The notes under the pieces were generated by a model. That model did no database searches, was not told the origin of the DNA, and saw nothing but the letters and a program-made list of their open reading frames with translations. A stretch of DNA of 64,000 bases from Echinarachnius parma (taxonomy: Eukaryota > Echinodermata > Echinoidea > Clypeasteroida > Echinarachniidae): the NCBI GenBank assembly GCA_037951105.1, contig JBAMJV010007201.1, forward strand, positions 1-64,000. The letters run 5' to 3'. Shown piece by piece: positions 50,901 through 60,551 of the stretch. A program made the position numbers and the translations under genes. The stretch's first letter is position 1, and each line of letters opens with the position of its first letter.

Positions 50901-53528
50901 ATTGATAAGTTTGTATCAGTCAGTTATATGGTTAATTATCACACATGCAGATAAATTTTCCAGTCATTAAAAATTGACATTAGAAAATTTGAATTGTCCA
51001 TAGAAAATTGTCCTTGTTCATAAAGATGAACGATCCAGGGTGGGTATCCGTCATCCAAAATCCAACCAGATGTTGTGGTTAGGTTGGAGCACAGTTGAAC
51101 CAGTCAGCCAGTTCAGTTTGACGTTGACCATTGTTCAGGCCAGTTGGTGGGAAGTGGTGGTCGCAGATGAATCAAAGAAGAGAGATCACATCAGAGATGA
51201 CATAGAAGCAGATCACCATGTCATAAAAGAGAGAGAGAGAGAGGGGGAGAACAAATAGCGGATAATTCTAATTTAGCTTTAAAAGTTAAACAAATAGATA
51301 TACATTTTCTAGAGAATACACCATTTACCTAGAGCTTGGAATCATGAAACAAACCCTTTTTTATTCAGTGCTAAATCACTTTTGCACCTGATGCCTAAAA
51401 TAACTTTAACCTCAACAAAATTGTTTGCTATCACTCACTGTTATGTTAAAAAAGGTTTTGAACCGATCCTCTCATTGCGTTCATTCAGCACTGCCAACCG
51501 GGACCACTGCACAAACAGCATGATATACAAGGCTCAACACTAGCACTTGCCCACTTGCCCGGGGCAAGTGAAAATTGGTGTCGCGCAAGTAAAATTTCAT
51601 TGTCTAGTTTGCTTTCCCGATCGGGCAACTAAAAAAATTTTCAACTACGAGAGAACAATGTAATTTCATACATGTAAATCTCATCTAGAAGTAAGAGGGC
51701 AAGAAAGTTTAATATTGGGGCAAGTAAAATTTCAAAATGTATGATTTTACTTGCCCGAATGGGCCAGTTCACAAAAAAGTTAGTGTGGCAGCTTGCGATA
51801 TAGTTACTTTAAAATTAACGACTTCTGTCTCCTTATTATACATTATACATGTAGTTGCTAAATTCAAATCGCAGTTTGAGCAGCTGCTAGCTGGCTAGGG
51901 TTAGCAATGCTGAATGAATGCAGTGAGCTGAGGATCGTCAGAAGTTCTTTGTTTTCAGGGGGAAAATGCAAATAAGGTTCCCATTATTTAATGCTGTAAG
52001 TGACCTTGAATTGATAATAGAGTCATTAATCGGATAGGCAAACTTTAATTTATGATCATAAAATTGATCTGTGTGTGATCTCAAAGGATTTATTTAAATT
52101 TATTTTCCTTTATTTTGTCCTTTTTCTTTTCTTTTTTTCACCAAGCAGCTTCCTGAAATCTTCATGGCTCTACACCAGAGAAGTATTCTATTTCTGGCCA
52201 TGTATTGATGATCTGATGAACCGACTCTATGACTATGACCAGTTTTTATACTTTTACTTATCTGCTTATTTTTACTAATTTTTTTTTTTACTCAATTTCA
52301 AAATCAAATCAAAGTAAAGACTGTCAGTCAATTAAATATTTTGCATCATTTGTAGAATGGTTTAAAGGGGTAGTTTAGTTTTGGTAAGGCTGAACTTAAG
52401 TAGCCAGAACCTGCACAGTAACATTATAAACTAATAGTTATAACTCCACCATGCTCGAAAGGTATACAAAATTACAAACGACTAAATAAAAAGCCTGTTA
52501 TCATTCAAAAAGAGCCATTGAAACACAAGATGGCGCTTTTTAAAAAGGCATTGGTTTCAACCATTTTTCTTACAAAATTATGCATGTGATGTTTTATTGA
52601 TATAATGATTAAATAGCGAGATCATCAACAACTATTTAAAAAACGCTTTTGAAAATTTTTGAAAAAGTGCAGGTATTTTTTTATTTTTTTCTAAAAATCA
52701 TCTAATTATTTGGGCCCCAAATAATTATAAGATCAGATATATTTATTGATATTTCAGCCCTTTCTGGGTCGATTTTGACGAAATAAAGTTTAATCTGCCA
52801 TTAAAATTGCATGTTCTCTCAAATTCGACACTCAGTTTGTCATTACCTTACAAGAAAAATTGTGATCTGCAGCGCCCTCTCTACCAAAACTAAACTACCC
52901 CTTTAAGTCATCAGGTAGTCAATATTTATGCCTATGAATTTAATACGCGGTATCAGGAGAATTATGCACAAATATGACATCCACTTTCTTGAGACTTGAC
53001 TGGAATGGATGATGCCGGATGATGCAACATGTGATACAATTTCAAGTACAACCCACACACACTTCACACCAGTTTATTAACATCAAATTCCAATTGATCG
53101 GCGAATAAGCCACGCTTAGTGGCTTTATATGACACGTTGTCACACAATTAGTTATACATGATTGCGGCATAAGTGTGGCGACAGCGCGTTATCCTAACAA
53201 AGTCCCGCCCACAACATGCGCACTTCATTTCGCTGCTCTTTATATACTGCATTACCTTCAATACATACAGTATACCAGCGTACACGAATACGTACGAGAT
53301 TGTTATCTCGAAGTATCGAATGGGAAATCACCAAAAATGTTTAGGTGCATACATCGAAAAATTACTAATATATTTACAGGAAGTCAGGAACCGAAGGGAG
53401 TATTATGACAATTACTATACTCTTATACCAACCTTCTCTGGATCTGCTTTCTCAGCTTTTAACTGGCGTACGATTTCACCCTGTTTTCGTATCTTTTCTT
53501 GAACGGCCTTTCTCTCGGTGGATTCCAT
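38902..53528 (-). CDS. HARS1: Histidyl-tRNA synthetase, cytosolic isoform, 12 exons
   Basis: Charges tRNA-His with histidine in the cytosol. Exons in coding order: 53528-53433, 50614-50528, 50042-49827, 49161-49036, 45187-45080, 44334-44236, 43776-43683, 43169-43042, 42338-42266, 41921-41812, 41307-41125, 40481-40335, plus the terminal 38967-38902. All GT-AG junctions are in phase and the product is 510 residues, about the size of human HARS1. The WHEP domain spans residues 1-61. The class II core includes [15 protein letters not shown] (motif 2, about 167-181), the histidine motif RGLDYYTG (about 327-334) and motif 3 in SIGIERIF (about 386-393). The anticodon-binding domain follows (about 405-510). 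No internal stop is seen. The first intron holds a second possible first exon for a mitochondrial form. Some introns contain decayed copies of neighbouring exon pieces. Confidence 0.95.
39263..39918. mobile_element. Family A MITE, truncated, with a nested hAT-like insertion
   Basis: AGGGGTAGTTCAGTTTTGGT after TTAA at 39259-39262. The far end stops at GCCTTACCAAAAC (39918), where sequence like the 30809-31237 element begins. Confidence 0.75.
39308..39520. mobile_element. 213 bp element with CAGTGGCGGATC ends and 5 bp target duplication
   Basis: Left CAGGGGCGGATCTAG, right GTAGATCCGCCACTG, flanked by CAATT (39303-39307, 39521-39525). The ends look hAT-like; 5 bp fits the hAT5-type group. It contains long G and C runs. 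Confidence 0.83.
39919..40150. mobile_element. Fragment of the G-rich-ended element
   Basis: Matches the interior of 30809-31237 (GGACTTGGAG, TCATTCCGGGGGTCTATGGA, CGGGGGTCTTGTAAGCAGCA). Confidence 0.75.
40157..40213 (-). pseudogene. Decayed partial copy of HARS exon 12
   Basis: GTGACAGTATTCCTCAGTGT followed by GACAACACCCTCCTCAAGTTC aligns with 40336-40395 of the real exon at roughly 80% identity. On the minus strand the frame would read [16 protein letters not shown] without stops. It lies in the last HARS intron. Confidence 0.75.
40335..40481 (-). CDS. HARS1: HARS exon 12: anticodon-binding domain
   Basis: Encodes [20 protein letters not shown] and [20 protein letters not shown], ending LRNTVTREE, all typical of the HARS anticodon-binding domain. 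A degenerate copy of the central part lies at about 40157-40213. Confidence 0.94.
40500..40780. repeat. CAT/GAT and GGT microsatellite
   Basis: ATC-rich tract (40508-40550) and (GATGGTGGT)n tract (40640-40775). The long Val/Met ORF through it is an artefact. Confidence 0.92.
41125..41307 (-). CDS. HARS1: HARS exon 11: motif 3 and entry to anticodon-binding domain
   Basis: Encodes [20 protein letters not shown] (class II motif 3, Arg391), then [20 protein letters not shown] and KELWGNDVK, the first strand and helix of the class IIa anticodon-binding domain. Confidence 0.94.
41380..41790. repeat. ATC microsatellite with an internal ~120 bp duplication
   Basis: CATCATCATC tracts, and the block AAAATGACATTTAAATTATA through TCATCTCCATTACAATCATAG occurs at about 41545 and 41668. 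Confidence 0.9.
41812..41921 (-). CDS. HARS1: HARS exon 10: glycine-rich GGRYDGL block
   Basis: Encodes [20 protein letters not shown] then [23 protein letters not shown] is the second histidine-specific motif of the synthetase. The surrounding intron has long ATC microsatellites. Confidence 0.94.
42266..42338 (-). CDS. HARS1: HARS exon 9: histidine-binding motif
   Basis: Encodes [20 protein letters not shown] and [14 protein letters not shown] is the histidine A motif that binds the substrate amino acid. Phase 1 at the donor. Confidence 0.94.
42655..42965. repeat. Minisatellite, 35 bp unit, HARS intron 8
   Basis: Eight or nine units of AGGACTATCCAAGCAACAAC followed by CCTACCTCCCTTTCC, very homogeneous. 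Confidence 0.93.
43042..43169 (-). CDS. HARS1: HARS exon 8
   Basis: Encodes [20 protein letters not shown] and [20 protein letters not shown], with the donor AAG|GTACGG. A degraded copy of its 5' half and acceptor lies in the neighbouring intron at about 43500-43573. Confidence 0.93.
43500..43573 (-). pseudogene. Decayed partial copy of HARS exon 8 with its acceptor
   Basis: GCTAATTTGTTTTGTTTCAT through CCACCTAGAGAGTGGAG aligns with 43110-43182 (roughly 75% identity by eye), including the exon/intron junction CCACCTA. Located in the intron just before exon 8. Confidence 0.7.
43683..43776 (-). CDS. HARS1: HARS exon 7
   Basis: Encodes [20 protein letters not shown] and [11 protein letters not shown], ending in phase 1; the Gly codon is completed by exon 8. 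Confidence 0.93.
44236..44334 (-). CDS. HARS1: HARS exon 6
   Basis: Encodes [20 protein letters not shown] and [13 protein letters not shown], the insertion-domain entry typical of eukaryotic HARS. Phase 0 at both ends. Confidence 0.93.
44361..44520. mobile_element. Degraded copy of the 10618-10837 MITE
   Basis: Shares AGTGTGACGT, TTCTAAACAATGTCAGGCAAG, GCAGTTGCTACGAAGGCA and GTTGTTTAGAACCATTACT with that element. Confidence 0.7.
45080..45187 (-). CDS. HARS1: HARS exon 5
   Basis: Encodes [20 protein letters not shown] and [16 protein letters not shown], directly continuing motif 2 (QCDFDIAG). The splice signals are ACCCAG| and AAG|GTAAGT. The intron before it (45.2-49.0 kb) contains a MITE, the large foldback and a SINE. 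Confidence 0.93.
45463..45993. mobile_element. TTAA-type MITE, family E, copy 1
   Basis: Ends AGGTAACGTTGAGTATTGGT and exact complement, TTAA flanks. Inside is a second inverted repeat: GCGCTAGCGTTCTAGGTCCT and its complement. Copies at 60021-60547 and 62328-62860 are nearly identical. Confidence 0.9.
46104..48463. mobile_element. 2.36 kb foldback element with roughly 1 kb inverted arms
   Basis: Arms about 46104-47116 and 47461-48463 are inverted copies with a spacer of about 345 bp. Outer ends are TGGGTCATTCCATGTCAAAT and its complement. Each arm contains a nested CCCTGTTGCAGAAAG MITE. No ORF resembles a transposase. It sits in HARS intron 4. Confidence 0.9.
48681..49023 (+). mobile_element. 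tRNA-derived SINE, full length
   Basis: GGTGTGGCAAGATTGGTAGA head, B box GTTCGAACCC (48736-48745), body with ATAAATGGGTACCCGGAAG, tail TAAAGCGCTTAGAG...CGCTATATAAATCAAGG and (ATT)n. Same family as 6803-7085. It ends 12 bp from HARS exon 4. Confidence 0.88.
49036..49161 (-). CDS. HARS1: HARS exon 4: motif 2
   Basis: Encodes [20 protein letters not shown] and the segment ending GRYREFYQC, which is class II motif 2 (ATP-binding Arg). The acceptor is ACTGTCAG and the donor TGT|GTGAGT. A tRNA-derived SINE sits directly beside it on the intron 4 side (48681-49023). Confidence 0.93.
49717..49763 (-). pseudogene. Partial copy of HARS exon 3 end plus donor
   Basis: AAAGCAGATAAAGAATAGAG through TGACAACAACTCCT matches 49809-49857, which spans the exon 3 3' end, its donor and the start of the intron. 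The donor GT equivalent (ATAC) is changed to ATAG here. Confidence 0.8.
49827..50042 (-). CDS. HARS1: HARS exon 3: start of catalytic core, motif 1 region
   Basis: Encodes [20 protein letters not shown] through [16 protein letters not shown] (72 codons). It carries the GTRDY signature and the class II motif 1 helix region, plus the LRYDLT histidine/ATP site segment. The donor ACT|GTATCC is used; a decayed copy of this exon end plus donor lies at 49717-49763. Confidence 0.93.
50528..50614 (-). CDS. HARS1: HARS exon 2, shared: second half of WHEP domain
   Basis: Encodes [20 protein letters not shown] and QKYVLKTAK, the second helix and the linker into the catalytic core. The acceptor is TTTCTCAG and the donor AAG|GTAATT, phase 0 on both sides, so it accepts either first exon. 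Confidence 0.9.
50762..50875 (-). CDS. HARS1: HARS alternative first exon: mitochondrial presequence
   Basis: On the minus strand, an ATG opens 38 codons: [20 protein letters not shown], then [11 protein letters not shown] and a short linker ending NDQ. The donor is CAG|GTATGA in phase 0, exactly what is needed to join the exon at 50614. The peptide has no acidic residue until the last few positions, is rich in Arg, Leu and Ser, and has an R-C-F-S block resembling a presequence cleavage site. Splicing it to the shared exons would give a 516-residue isoform with only half of the WHEP domain. This fits the common animal arrangement in which one HARS gene supplies both cytosol and mitochondria. 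Its own promoter would lie just above 50875. Confidence 0.8.
51532..51790. mobile_element. Possible hAT-like remnant rich in TTGCCCGGGGCAAG
   Basis: Contains inverted CACTTGCCC / GGGCAAGTG words and CAACACTAGC...GTTAGTGTGG ends. Looks like a degraded palindromic element; ends uncertain. Confidence 0.35.
52366..52902. mobile_element. TTAA-type MITE, family A, copy in HARS intron 1
   Basis: Perfect AGGGGTAGTTTAGTTTTGGT ends between TTAA (52362-52365, 52903-52906); interior matches 7096-7622 closely. Confidence 0.9.
53433..53528 (-). CDS. HARS1: HARS exon 1a: cytosolic start, first half of WHEP domain
   Basis: Starts at an ATG and encodes [20 protein letters not shown] and then [12 protein letters not shown], a typical WHEP helix-turn-helix half. 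The donor is AAG|GTTGGT, phase 0. WHEP domains in class II synthetases bind tRNA or partners (family knowledge). The UTR and promoter upstream (higher coordinates) are not defined. Confidence 0.9.
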
Positions 53529-53639
53529 TGCGGCAACATAGACAGACGCTCCAACTATTACAACATAATCTGTTGCACATATATTATCCATAGACAGAAA
53601 ACTCCACCTCGTTATGGGTTGTCCTTTTAGAAGATGCCA

Positions 53640-54210
53640 GTGAGAAGTTAAAAATCATAAAGAACCCTCGAAACATTGGCTGTTAACACCCCCCCCCCCC
53701 CCCCCCCCCCCCCCCCCATCTCCCCGGCCCGTAGACGTACTAAAACTAAAAGGCGTAGCCCGGCTACATAAAAAAGGGAATTTCTATTATGATGCACCCC
53801 GGCCCAGGGATGTATACCACTCGTATTATTTGGTAACATTTCCTTCTTCCTTCTGCCCGAAAGTAGCAAGAGAATGGAACTCATTACCAGAATTGATAAC
53901 TTCTATGACACAGAAAGTTCTGCCTTATAAATACGTTCTGAGTGACATGCTCAAGTTGAGCTTATCCGTTGGGTGCGTACACAACCCCCCCCCCCCCCCC
54001 CCCCACCCAAAAAACAAAACAAACAAAATCAGAGGTCCACTTTTTATCGATCTCAGGTAACGATCAGTATTGGCGATGATCCCCCCCCCCCCCTCCCACC
54101 CCCCCCCCCCTTACACAACTAAACCAGTGCTCTCGGTCTTGGCCTCAAAAACTTTTGGCGACGAATGAGCCCCCCCCCCCCCCCCCCCCTCGCTACGCCA
54201 GTGTCCGTGA
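53640..54210. repeat. Cluster of long poly-C tracts with CGCTACGCCAGTG end
   Basis: C runs of 10-28 bases at 53688-53717, 53987-54004, 54081-54110 and 54171-54189. CCCTCGCTACGCCAGTG at 54188 resembles the end of a G-tract hAT-like element. Assembly through such runs may be unreliable. Confidence 0.6.
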
Positions 54211-56470
54211 ACACATAGAGGAAGTGAAAACACAGTTCAATGACTGAAAGAAAACAGGAAGTAACATAAATTAAAAAGGATGCATGGGTGAATATAAATA
54301 ATATATACAAGTTTCTGGATAGAAAATGACTGTTGTGGCAATATTACAGTTGCAACTCAGGATATCAGCAAGGTAAAAACAGACACTGAAAATAAAAGAA
54401 AATGTAAGATATCTAAACAATGGGAAATTATAAAATAATTGAGCTTCAAGCTCTCAAACAATTGATCACAATACAAATATTTACCTCCAAAATTTGGGAG
54501 GTAAATATTTGTATTGTGATCAAAAGTTTAAAATGTTGCTTCTTATTAAATACCAATACAGGTGAACTTTCATATTATTATTGGTAGGCCTATACTTGTT
54601 GATTCTGTTATTGCATCCGAAAGAGAATTCCACAATTATGGCCCGACATAACTCCAAAAAAAGTAGTCCGTTTTAGGGGCAAATTAATAAAATTGGCTTG
54701 CCTAGTATAGGGTTTTCGACTCCATTACTTCAAATATGTAGAGTCAACTAACCAAAATAATCATAAAAAGAAAACACTCAGAAGCCATCCCTCCCCCTGC
54801 CCTGGTTTGCGAGTTGTCGAAAAAATAGTACATAATAATAATAATATAATATCCGTCAGCAAAAACATTATTACATTATATTAGTTTTGATAACTTTTAA
54901 ACATTTTAAAAAGTAAAACATTGATGTATTATGTTATATGGGGACCTTGCTCTTACAAGCCCAGCTTCTCTAAGGTTTCCACTTTCTTTCATTTGGATTG
55001 TATATCGACTTAATATTGCACTTAAATTGTTTTTCTTATGCTGTTTTGTTCTATTATTATATGTAAAAATGTTGTGAAAGAAAGAAATAAAATGAACCTT
55101 GAACTTTGAACCTTGAACCTTAAATGAACCTTACATGAATACTAATTTTACAGAACTGGTATTACACATTCATCACTAAATTCGTAATTACCCATACCGT
55201 ATATTATGTATACAACTTCTTTTTTTTAGAGTATAGATTTAAAAGAAAGTAACATAGAACATTATTTTACATTTACTGATAACGAAAACTCGTTTACATG
55301 ATACTACACTTTTGGGGATTATAATTCCATACAAGTTATTACAATGTATTGTAATGCAATTATGAATCTGATTAGTAATTATAAATAGCAACAAATTGTA
55401 TTTTGAATAAGTTTGTAGCAATTTGAAAATAATTAATATCGAGTATTTCTAACAATTTTATACTCGAAGGGCCGGGCCTGTAAGCCCTGTATGAATTAGA
55501 TAATCTGAGTTCGTATGATCTGAAAAGAGCTTTTTTATGTAATACATAAATAAGGAATCGGTGTTTTTCTATTCAATTGAGAGGAAGTAATGTACCTAAA
55601 AACGAGATGGAGTGGTGATTTGATTAGTTGATATATTTCTAGTCATTCAAAATCACGATAATTAGTGACATAGAATATTGAATGGAAAACAAAAAAGTAA
55701 ACAAAACATTATTGCGACATAGTATTAGAAGCCTAATAGTAATCACGTTTCCCATAAAGCAGTAATTAATCATGACTTTTTGGATCTTTTAGACTTTTAT
55801 GTTTATTTTATTGTACTGCAATTTGTTTTGTTTTTTAAATAAGCTTCTTAAGTTTAATTTTGTATTTCTGTAAAAAATATATATATATAATTTTTGTTTA
55901 ATTTGTTTTTTCTGTATTTTGTATGGTATACGGACTTGCTGAAAAACAGCCTGACGGCTCATAAGTGATAACGAGTTTTTATTGCCGTGTTTAAATTTAA
56001 AAACAAATAAAAAATAATAAAAAACATACAAATCCATTCCCTCATTCGGGAGTAAACGAGCAAAATTCTTGAAGAAACAGGGCATGCCAGGGCTAGTTCT
56101 CTCTCTCTGTCAAAAAAACAAAAAAAAACATGTATGTTCTGACCCTGACTTGCCCAGTCGGTCATACGGATTCTAAATACTTCCTCCAGTTGCCTGATAG
56201 TGATATCATACGTTACATCAGGAAATGGGCACTTGATTTGTCAGTGTCGTAAAAATCGTGAGTTATAATTGCCCATAACTGATTTTCAATTGCCCTAGAG
56301 TATAGCAGAAAACGACCGAATGAGGGGACCTCGAGATTGGGAGGGTCTCATGATTTTAGAAGTTGTAAAACCGTGTAAAAATGTTCAACTATAACATCTA
56401 GGAGCATAATGTGACTGATATCAGAAACTGCTAGAGGTACAAGATTCATTTTAAAAAGAAGACGGCAAAA
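54211..56470. other. Intergenic, AT-rich, no gene seen
   Basis: Mostly single-copy-looking AT-rich sequence with one inverted pair at 54461-54535 (ATTGATCACAATACAAATAT / ATATTTGTATTGTGATCAA). No exons or RNA genes recognised. Confidence 0.45.
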
Positions 56471-56476
56471 CACTCA

Positions 56477-56541
56477 GGTCTTGCCGATTCGAACTCGGAT
56501 TACAGGATTCAGAGTCCTGGGTGCTAACCGTTTACAAAACC
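56477..56541 (-). pseudogene. tRNA-Gln(CTG) pseudogene
   Basis: The minus strand reads an acceptor stem GGTTTTG pairing with CAAGACC, a D-arm remnant GGTTAGCACC, an anticodon stem-loop CAGGA-CTCTGAA-TCCTG with anticodon CTG, and a T-arm CCGAGTTCGAATCGG. At 65 nt it lacks several D-arm bases and two T-arm bases, so it is a decayed gene or a tRNA-derived fragment. Confidence 0.7.
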
Positions 56542-56564
56542 ATTCTGGCCGCCGGTAGGGTTAA

Positions 56565-57601
56565 AGGGATAGTTGAGTTCTGATAAAGAGAGTAGCCTAC
56601 AGTGTTGGTCAAACTGAATTTTAGTAAGCAAAATCTGCACCATTACATTACAAACTAATAGTTATAACTCCACCATGCTTGAAAGGAATACAAAATTACA
56701 AATAACTAAGTAAAAAGCCGTTAAAACTCAAGAGGGCGCTCTCTGAAAACCCATCGGTTTTAACCATTTTAAATGAAATATTGTGCATGTGATGTTATGT
56801 TGAAATAGTGCTTAGATAGAGAGATTATCAACAACTATTTAAAAAACACTTTTGTAATTTTTTGAAAAGAGGAAGCATTAAAAAAAATAATTAAAGGGGT
56901 AGTACAGTTTTGGTAAAGCTGAACTTTAGTTACCAAACCTGGACAGTAACATCATAAACTAATAGTTATAACTCCACAATGCTCGAAAGGTATACAAAAT
57001 TACAAACGACTAAGTAAAAAGCCTGTTATCATTCAAAAAGAGCCATTCAAACACAAGAGGGCGCTTTCTAAAAAGGCATTGGTTTCACCCATTTTTCATA
57101 CAAAATTATGCATGTGATGTTTTATTGAAATAATGATTGAATAGAGAGATGATCAACAACTAATTAAAAAACGCTTTTGAAATTTTTTGAAAAAGTGCAA
57201 GCATTTTTTTAATTTTTTGAAAAAATCGTCTAATTATTTGGGCCCCAAATAATTATAAGATCAGATATATTTATTGATATTTCAGCCGTTTATGGGTCGA
57301 TTTTGACCAAATAAAGTTTATTCTGCCATTAAAATTGCATATTCTCTCAAATTCGACACTCAGTTTTTCATTACCTCACAAAAAAATTGTGATGTGCAGC
57401 GCCCTCTCTACCAAAACTAAACTACCCCTTTAACGGCTGGTATTGTTGAATAATTGTGGATAATTTATGGATATTTCAGCCATTTTTATCAAATAAAGTT
57501 GATTAATTGTATGCTCTTTCGATTTTGACACTCAGATTTCCATTATCTCACGAAACAATTATTTTGAGTAGCGCCCTCTATACCAAAACTCAACTATCCC
57601 T
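56565..57601. mobile_element. Family B MITE carrying a nested family A MITE
   Basis: Outer ends AGGGATAGTTGAGTTCTG and complement between TTAA (56561-56564, 57602-57605). It is split by the element at 56895-57429. Confidence 0.85.
56895..57429. mobile_element. Family A MITE nested in a family B MITE
   Basis: AGGGGTAGTACAGTTTTGGT ... CCAAAACTAAACTACCCCT flanked by TTAA (56891-56894, 57430-57433); interior like 7096-7622. Confidence 0.88.
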
Positions 57602-57973
57602 TTAATGAGATAATATTTTACCGCACAAGCGTGAACGTCAATTACTAGTACTTGATTCTAGATGTTGTTGCAACATAAAATCTGGTTGAGAGACAGTAAA
57701 GTTATTTTTTATGCTTATTTCACCAATAAATGTTAAATCTGAGTGCCCAAAATAATTATTTCGTGTCATTTGTGAGTCACACCACCTTTTCCTTATATGG
57801 GCAATAGATACTTACTTATTGACCAATCAAATGACTAGGCTGTGATTCACTCATGAATATACATGAGTGGGTGCAACACACACCCCACACAAAGTTCTCG
57901 GTTCATTGTTGTCTACCGAGGTGGAACTTCTGCAAGAAACCATGCGAGCGGTGACGGCTAGTTTAGCTCTGTC

Positions 57974-58145
57974 ATGTCCCCTGTGTTAGCTCGGCGAGAG
58001 TACGTACTGACAGATTCGGTGCCTGATATTACAGAAAGATCTGGCTGGGAAAACGAATTGCCGTGGCACTATTCTGAGCTAGGATTTACCACACTGCAAC
58101 GATTTGCATTTCACATTCGATATCTACGGATTTCTTGCAGAATTG
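57974..58145 (+). CDS. Possible first coding exon of an unrecognised gene
   Basis: The ATG opens 57 codons (start MSPVLARREYVLTDSVPDIT, then WENELPWHYSELGF) up to a strong donor ATTG|GTAAGTT. A short upstream ORF (57942-57989) overlaps its start, and CCAAT occurs at 57833-57837. I do not recognise the protein. No further exon is visible up to 64 kb, so the intron would be long. The region is also flanked by repeats, and the ORF could be chance. Confidence 0.25.
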
Positions 58146-58169
58146 GTAAGTTAGCAGATTTGTAACATC

Positions 58170-60016
58170 CATTTAATGATAATTTGCGAGCTTACTACTC
58201 AAGTTATGAACTAAAATTCCTTCCACCCCCTTTGCAATGCAATCGCGATTCGCGAGCGAATACATTATTCAGTGGGTACGGTCTAATACATACGGTATAC
58301 GTCATTTAGAGCCTTTAGTACTTAGTAGACACTTGTTTACTTTTGGGGTAATAACAGTGGGGCGTGTCCCATGGGCGAGGGCTCTAGGAATAACACCATG
58401 GAATTTAATCTGCATGAAATATTTGGTTTGTTATGAAAGGAACCAATGCATTTGCCCAAATATAGTAATTATTGAAGTAATTTCAGAATTTCTGTTTTAT
58501 TGCCATTCCCTCCCCACCTCGTTTATGGTAGGTCTGTAGTGAGTGAGTCATTGATTCTTATTGTTCATTAACCCATATTCCCAATGTGATATACTGTATA
58601 TAAGCCTGCTGAGGGCTGAGAAATGTCAATTGACACATACTCTGCCACCACACTCCACAGCATTACTCACAAGACTAAAATATATACGTACAATTCTTTG
58701 TAGTAAGACTAAGATTAATTGGCATTGCACCACCTATGTGTCAGTTTTTATAATAGTGTACATACATTCTTTAACCATACCATTACCATTTACTAGTAGC
58801 TAGTAGGCTACTTACTAGTACTAGTAGTATTACAACTTTGTTTGGGGTTCATTAAATGTGTGTGTGTGTGTGTGTGTGTGTGGGAGGCGGTATTTGTGTG
58901 GGTTAATTTTTGTTGTTCATTCAAATTGAATTATTAGCAATAATAATTTATTATATAATATAATTAAAAAAAGAATACAGATATTATTATCATGCATATA
59001 AAATCATTTTGGAGCCCATACAACAGCGGCCAGCCCTAACTATATAGAAGAAGGTGATTGAAGTTTACAGATTATGTTGATCCCAATGACACATATTTCC
59101 AATTATTTCTTGTACACTCTAATATTTAAAATCCACTATACCAACATGTCACACAGTGCAATAATGCATTAAAAGTTTGATGGACAGTGTTTTTCATCAA
59201 GAGCAAACATTTACAAAATTGTTGTTGTGAGGCTAAGCCTCTTGACTTGCAGGGGTGGTTGTGAGGGGGGGGGGGGGGGGGGAGGGGGGGCTTACATAGA
59301 TGTATGAATTGATCAACAAATTAAAATGGAGGTCAACTAAGATTCACTGGGCACAAACAGAGCAACTACAAATCTGTGCCCTGCAGTCGTGTACTGAACA
59401 CAGCACACAGTTCACAACACACCCACACACAATTTAACACCCACTGTTCATCTGTGTGGCAGAAATGAATCATACATGTTTGTCCAAAATGAAAGGAAAA
59501 AGTTAGTAAACTCTTCATGCCACTGAAAATATGTAACAATTAATGTACACTTTGCAATGTGATACTAAATGTATAAAGTGTCATTTTATGAGCTTGCATC
59601 TGTCACTTCAGGAACTTTTGAGCCGCAACTATGTATTGATTGATTGCTAGATCTAAGAATTATATTGGAAATAGCTCCTAATCCTATAATCTTTCAATAT
59701 TTGCATGCTCTAAATAAGGTACGGTAGGCTTTGTATCAAATTGCATCAACGGTTAACCCCTTGACTACGGGAACCAAGTGCGTTGTGTACAAAGTCTATG
59801 GGGATTTCAGAAACTCGTAGGGAACGGGTTAAGTAACTAATGATACAAATATAATGCACATTGTTCTGTATACACCTCATTGTCTATAGGGCAATGTAGC
59901 CCCTGTAATATTTCATTTATATAGTCCAATGTAAAACATAATTCAGAGTGCCATTTGAATGCTAATAATCTGGAAAAGTAGCCCCTGGAAGTAAATATTC
60001 CTTTTCCCCCAAACAT
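58170..60016. other. Unassigned sequence after the possible first exon
   Basis: Contains the GT microsatellite, a G-tract (59262-59289) and AT-rich sequence. No second exon recognised. Confidence 0.4.
58858..58880. repeat. (GT)n microsatellite
   Basis: About eleven GT units. Confidence 0.95.
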
Positions 60017-60020
60017 TTAA

Positions 60021-60547
60021 AGGTAACGTTGAGTATTGGTCAAACTTAACTTTAGTAACCAAAACCTGCACGATTACGGTACAAACTAATAGTTATAACT
60101 TCACCATGCTCGAAAAGTATACACAATTACAAACGACAAAGTAAAACCCCTGTTATCATTCAAAAAGAGCCGTTCCAACGCAAGTGTCAAATTAACTTTA
60201 GAGAGAAGCGCTAGCGTTCTAGGTCCTCCTAATACGAGACTGTAATATGCAGTAATAGTTACCGTGCATATTCATGTGTATCGCAAGCGCCGTTCGCCTT
60301 TCGCATCGGAGAACCTAGAACGCTTGCGCCTCGCGCTAGCGTTCTCTAAAAAGTGATGGCTGGACGTCAATCATTTTTATAAATATTTTGAAAGCAAATT
60401 TCACAACAATTAGAGCATTTGAATGGGAATTATTATTATTTCCCATGTTTTTTTCGATGATCTTTCATATGGAATTGAAATCAACCAAATCCGTTACAAT
60501 TAATTTTGGGGGGGCACTTTGGAAATTACCAATACTCAACGTTACCT
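60021..60547. mobile_element. TTAA-type MITE, family E, copy 2
   Basis: Same ends and interior as 45463-45993, flanked by TTAA (60017-60020, 60548-60551). Confidence 0.9.
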
Positions 60548-60551
60548 TTAA

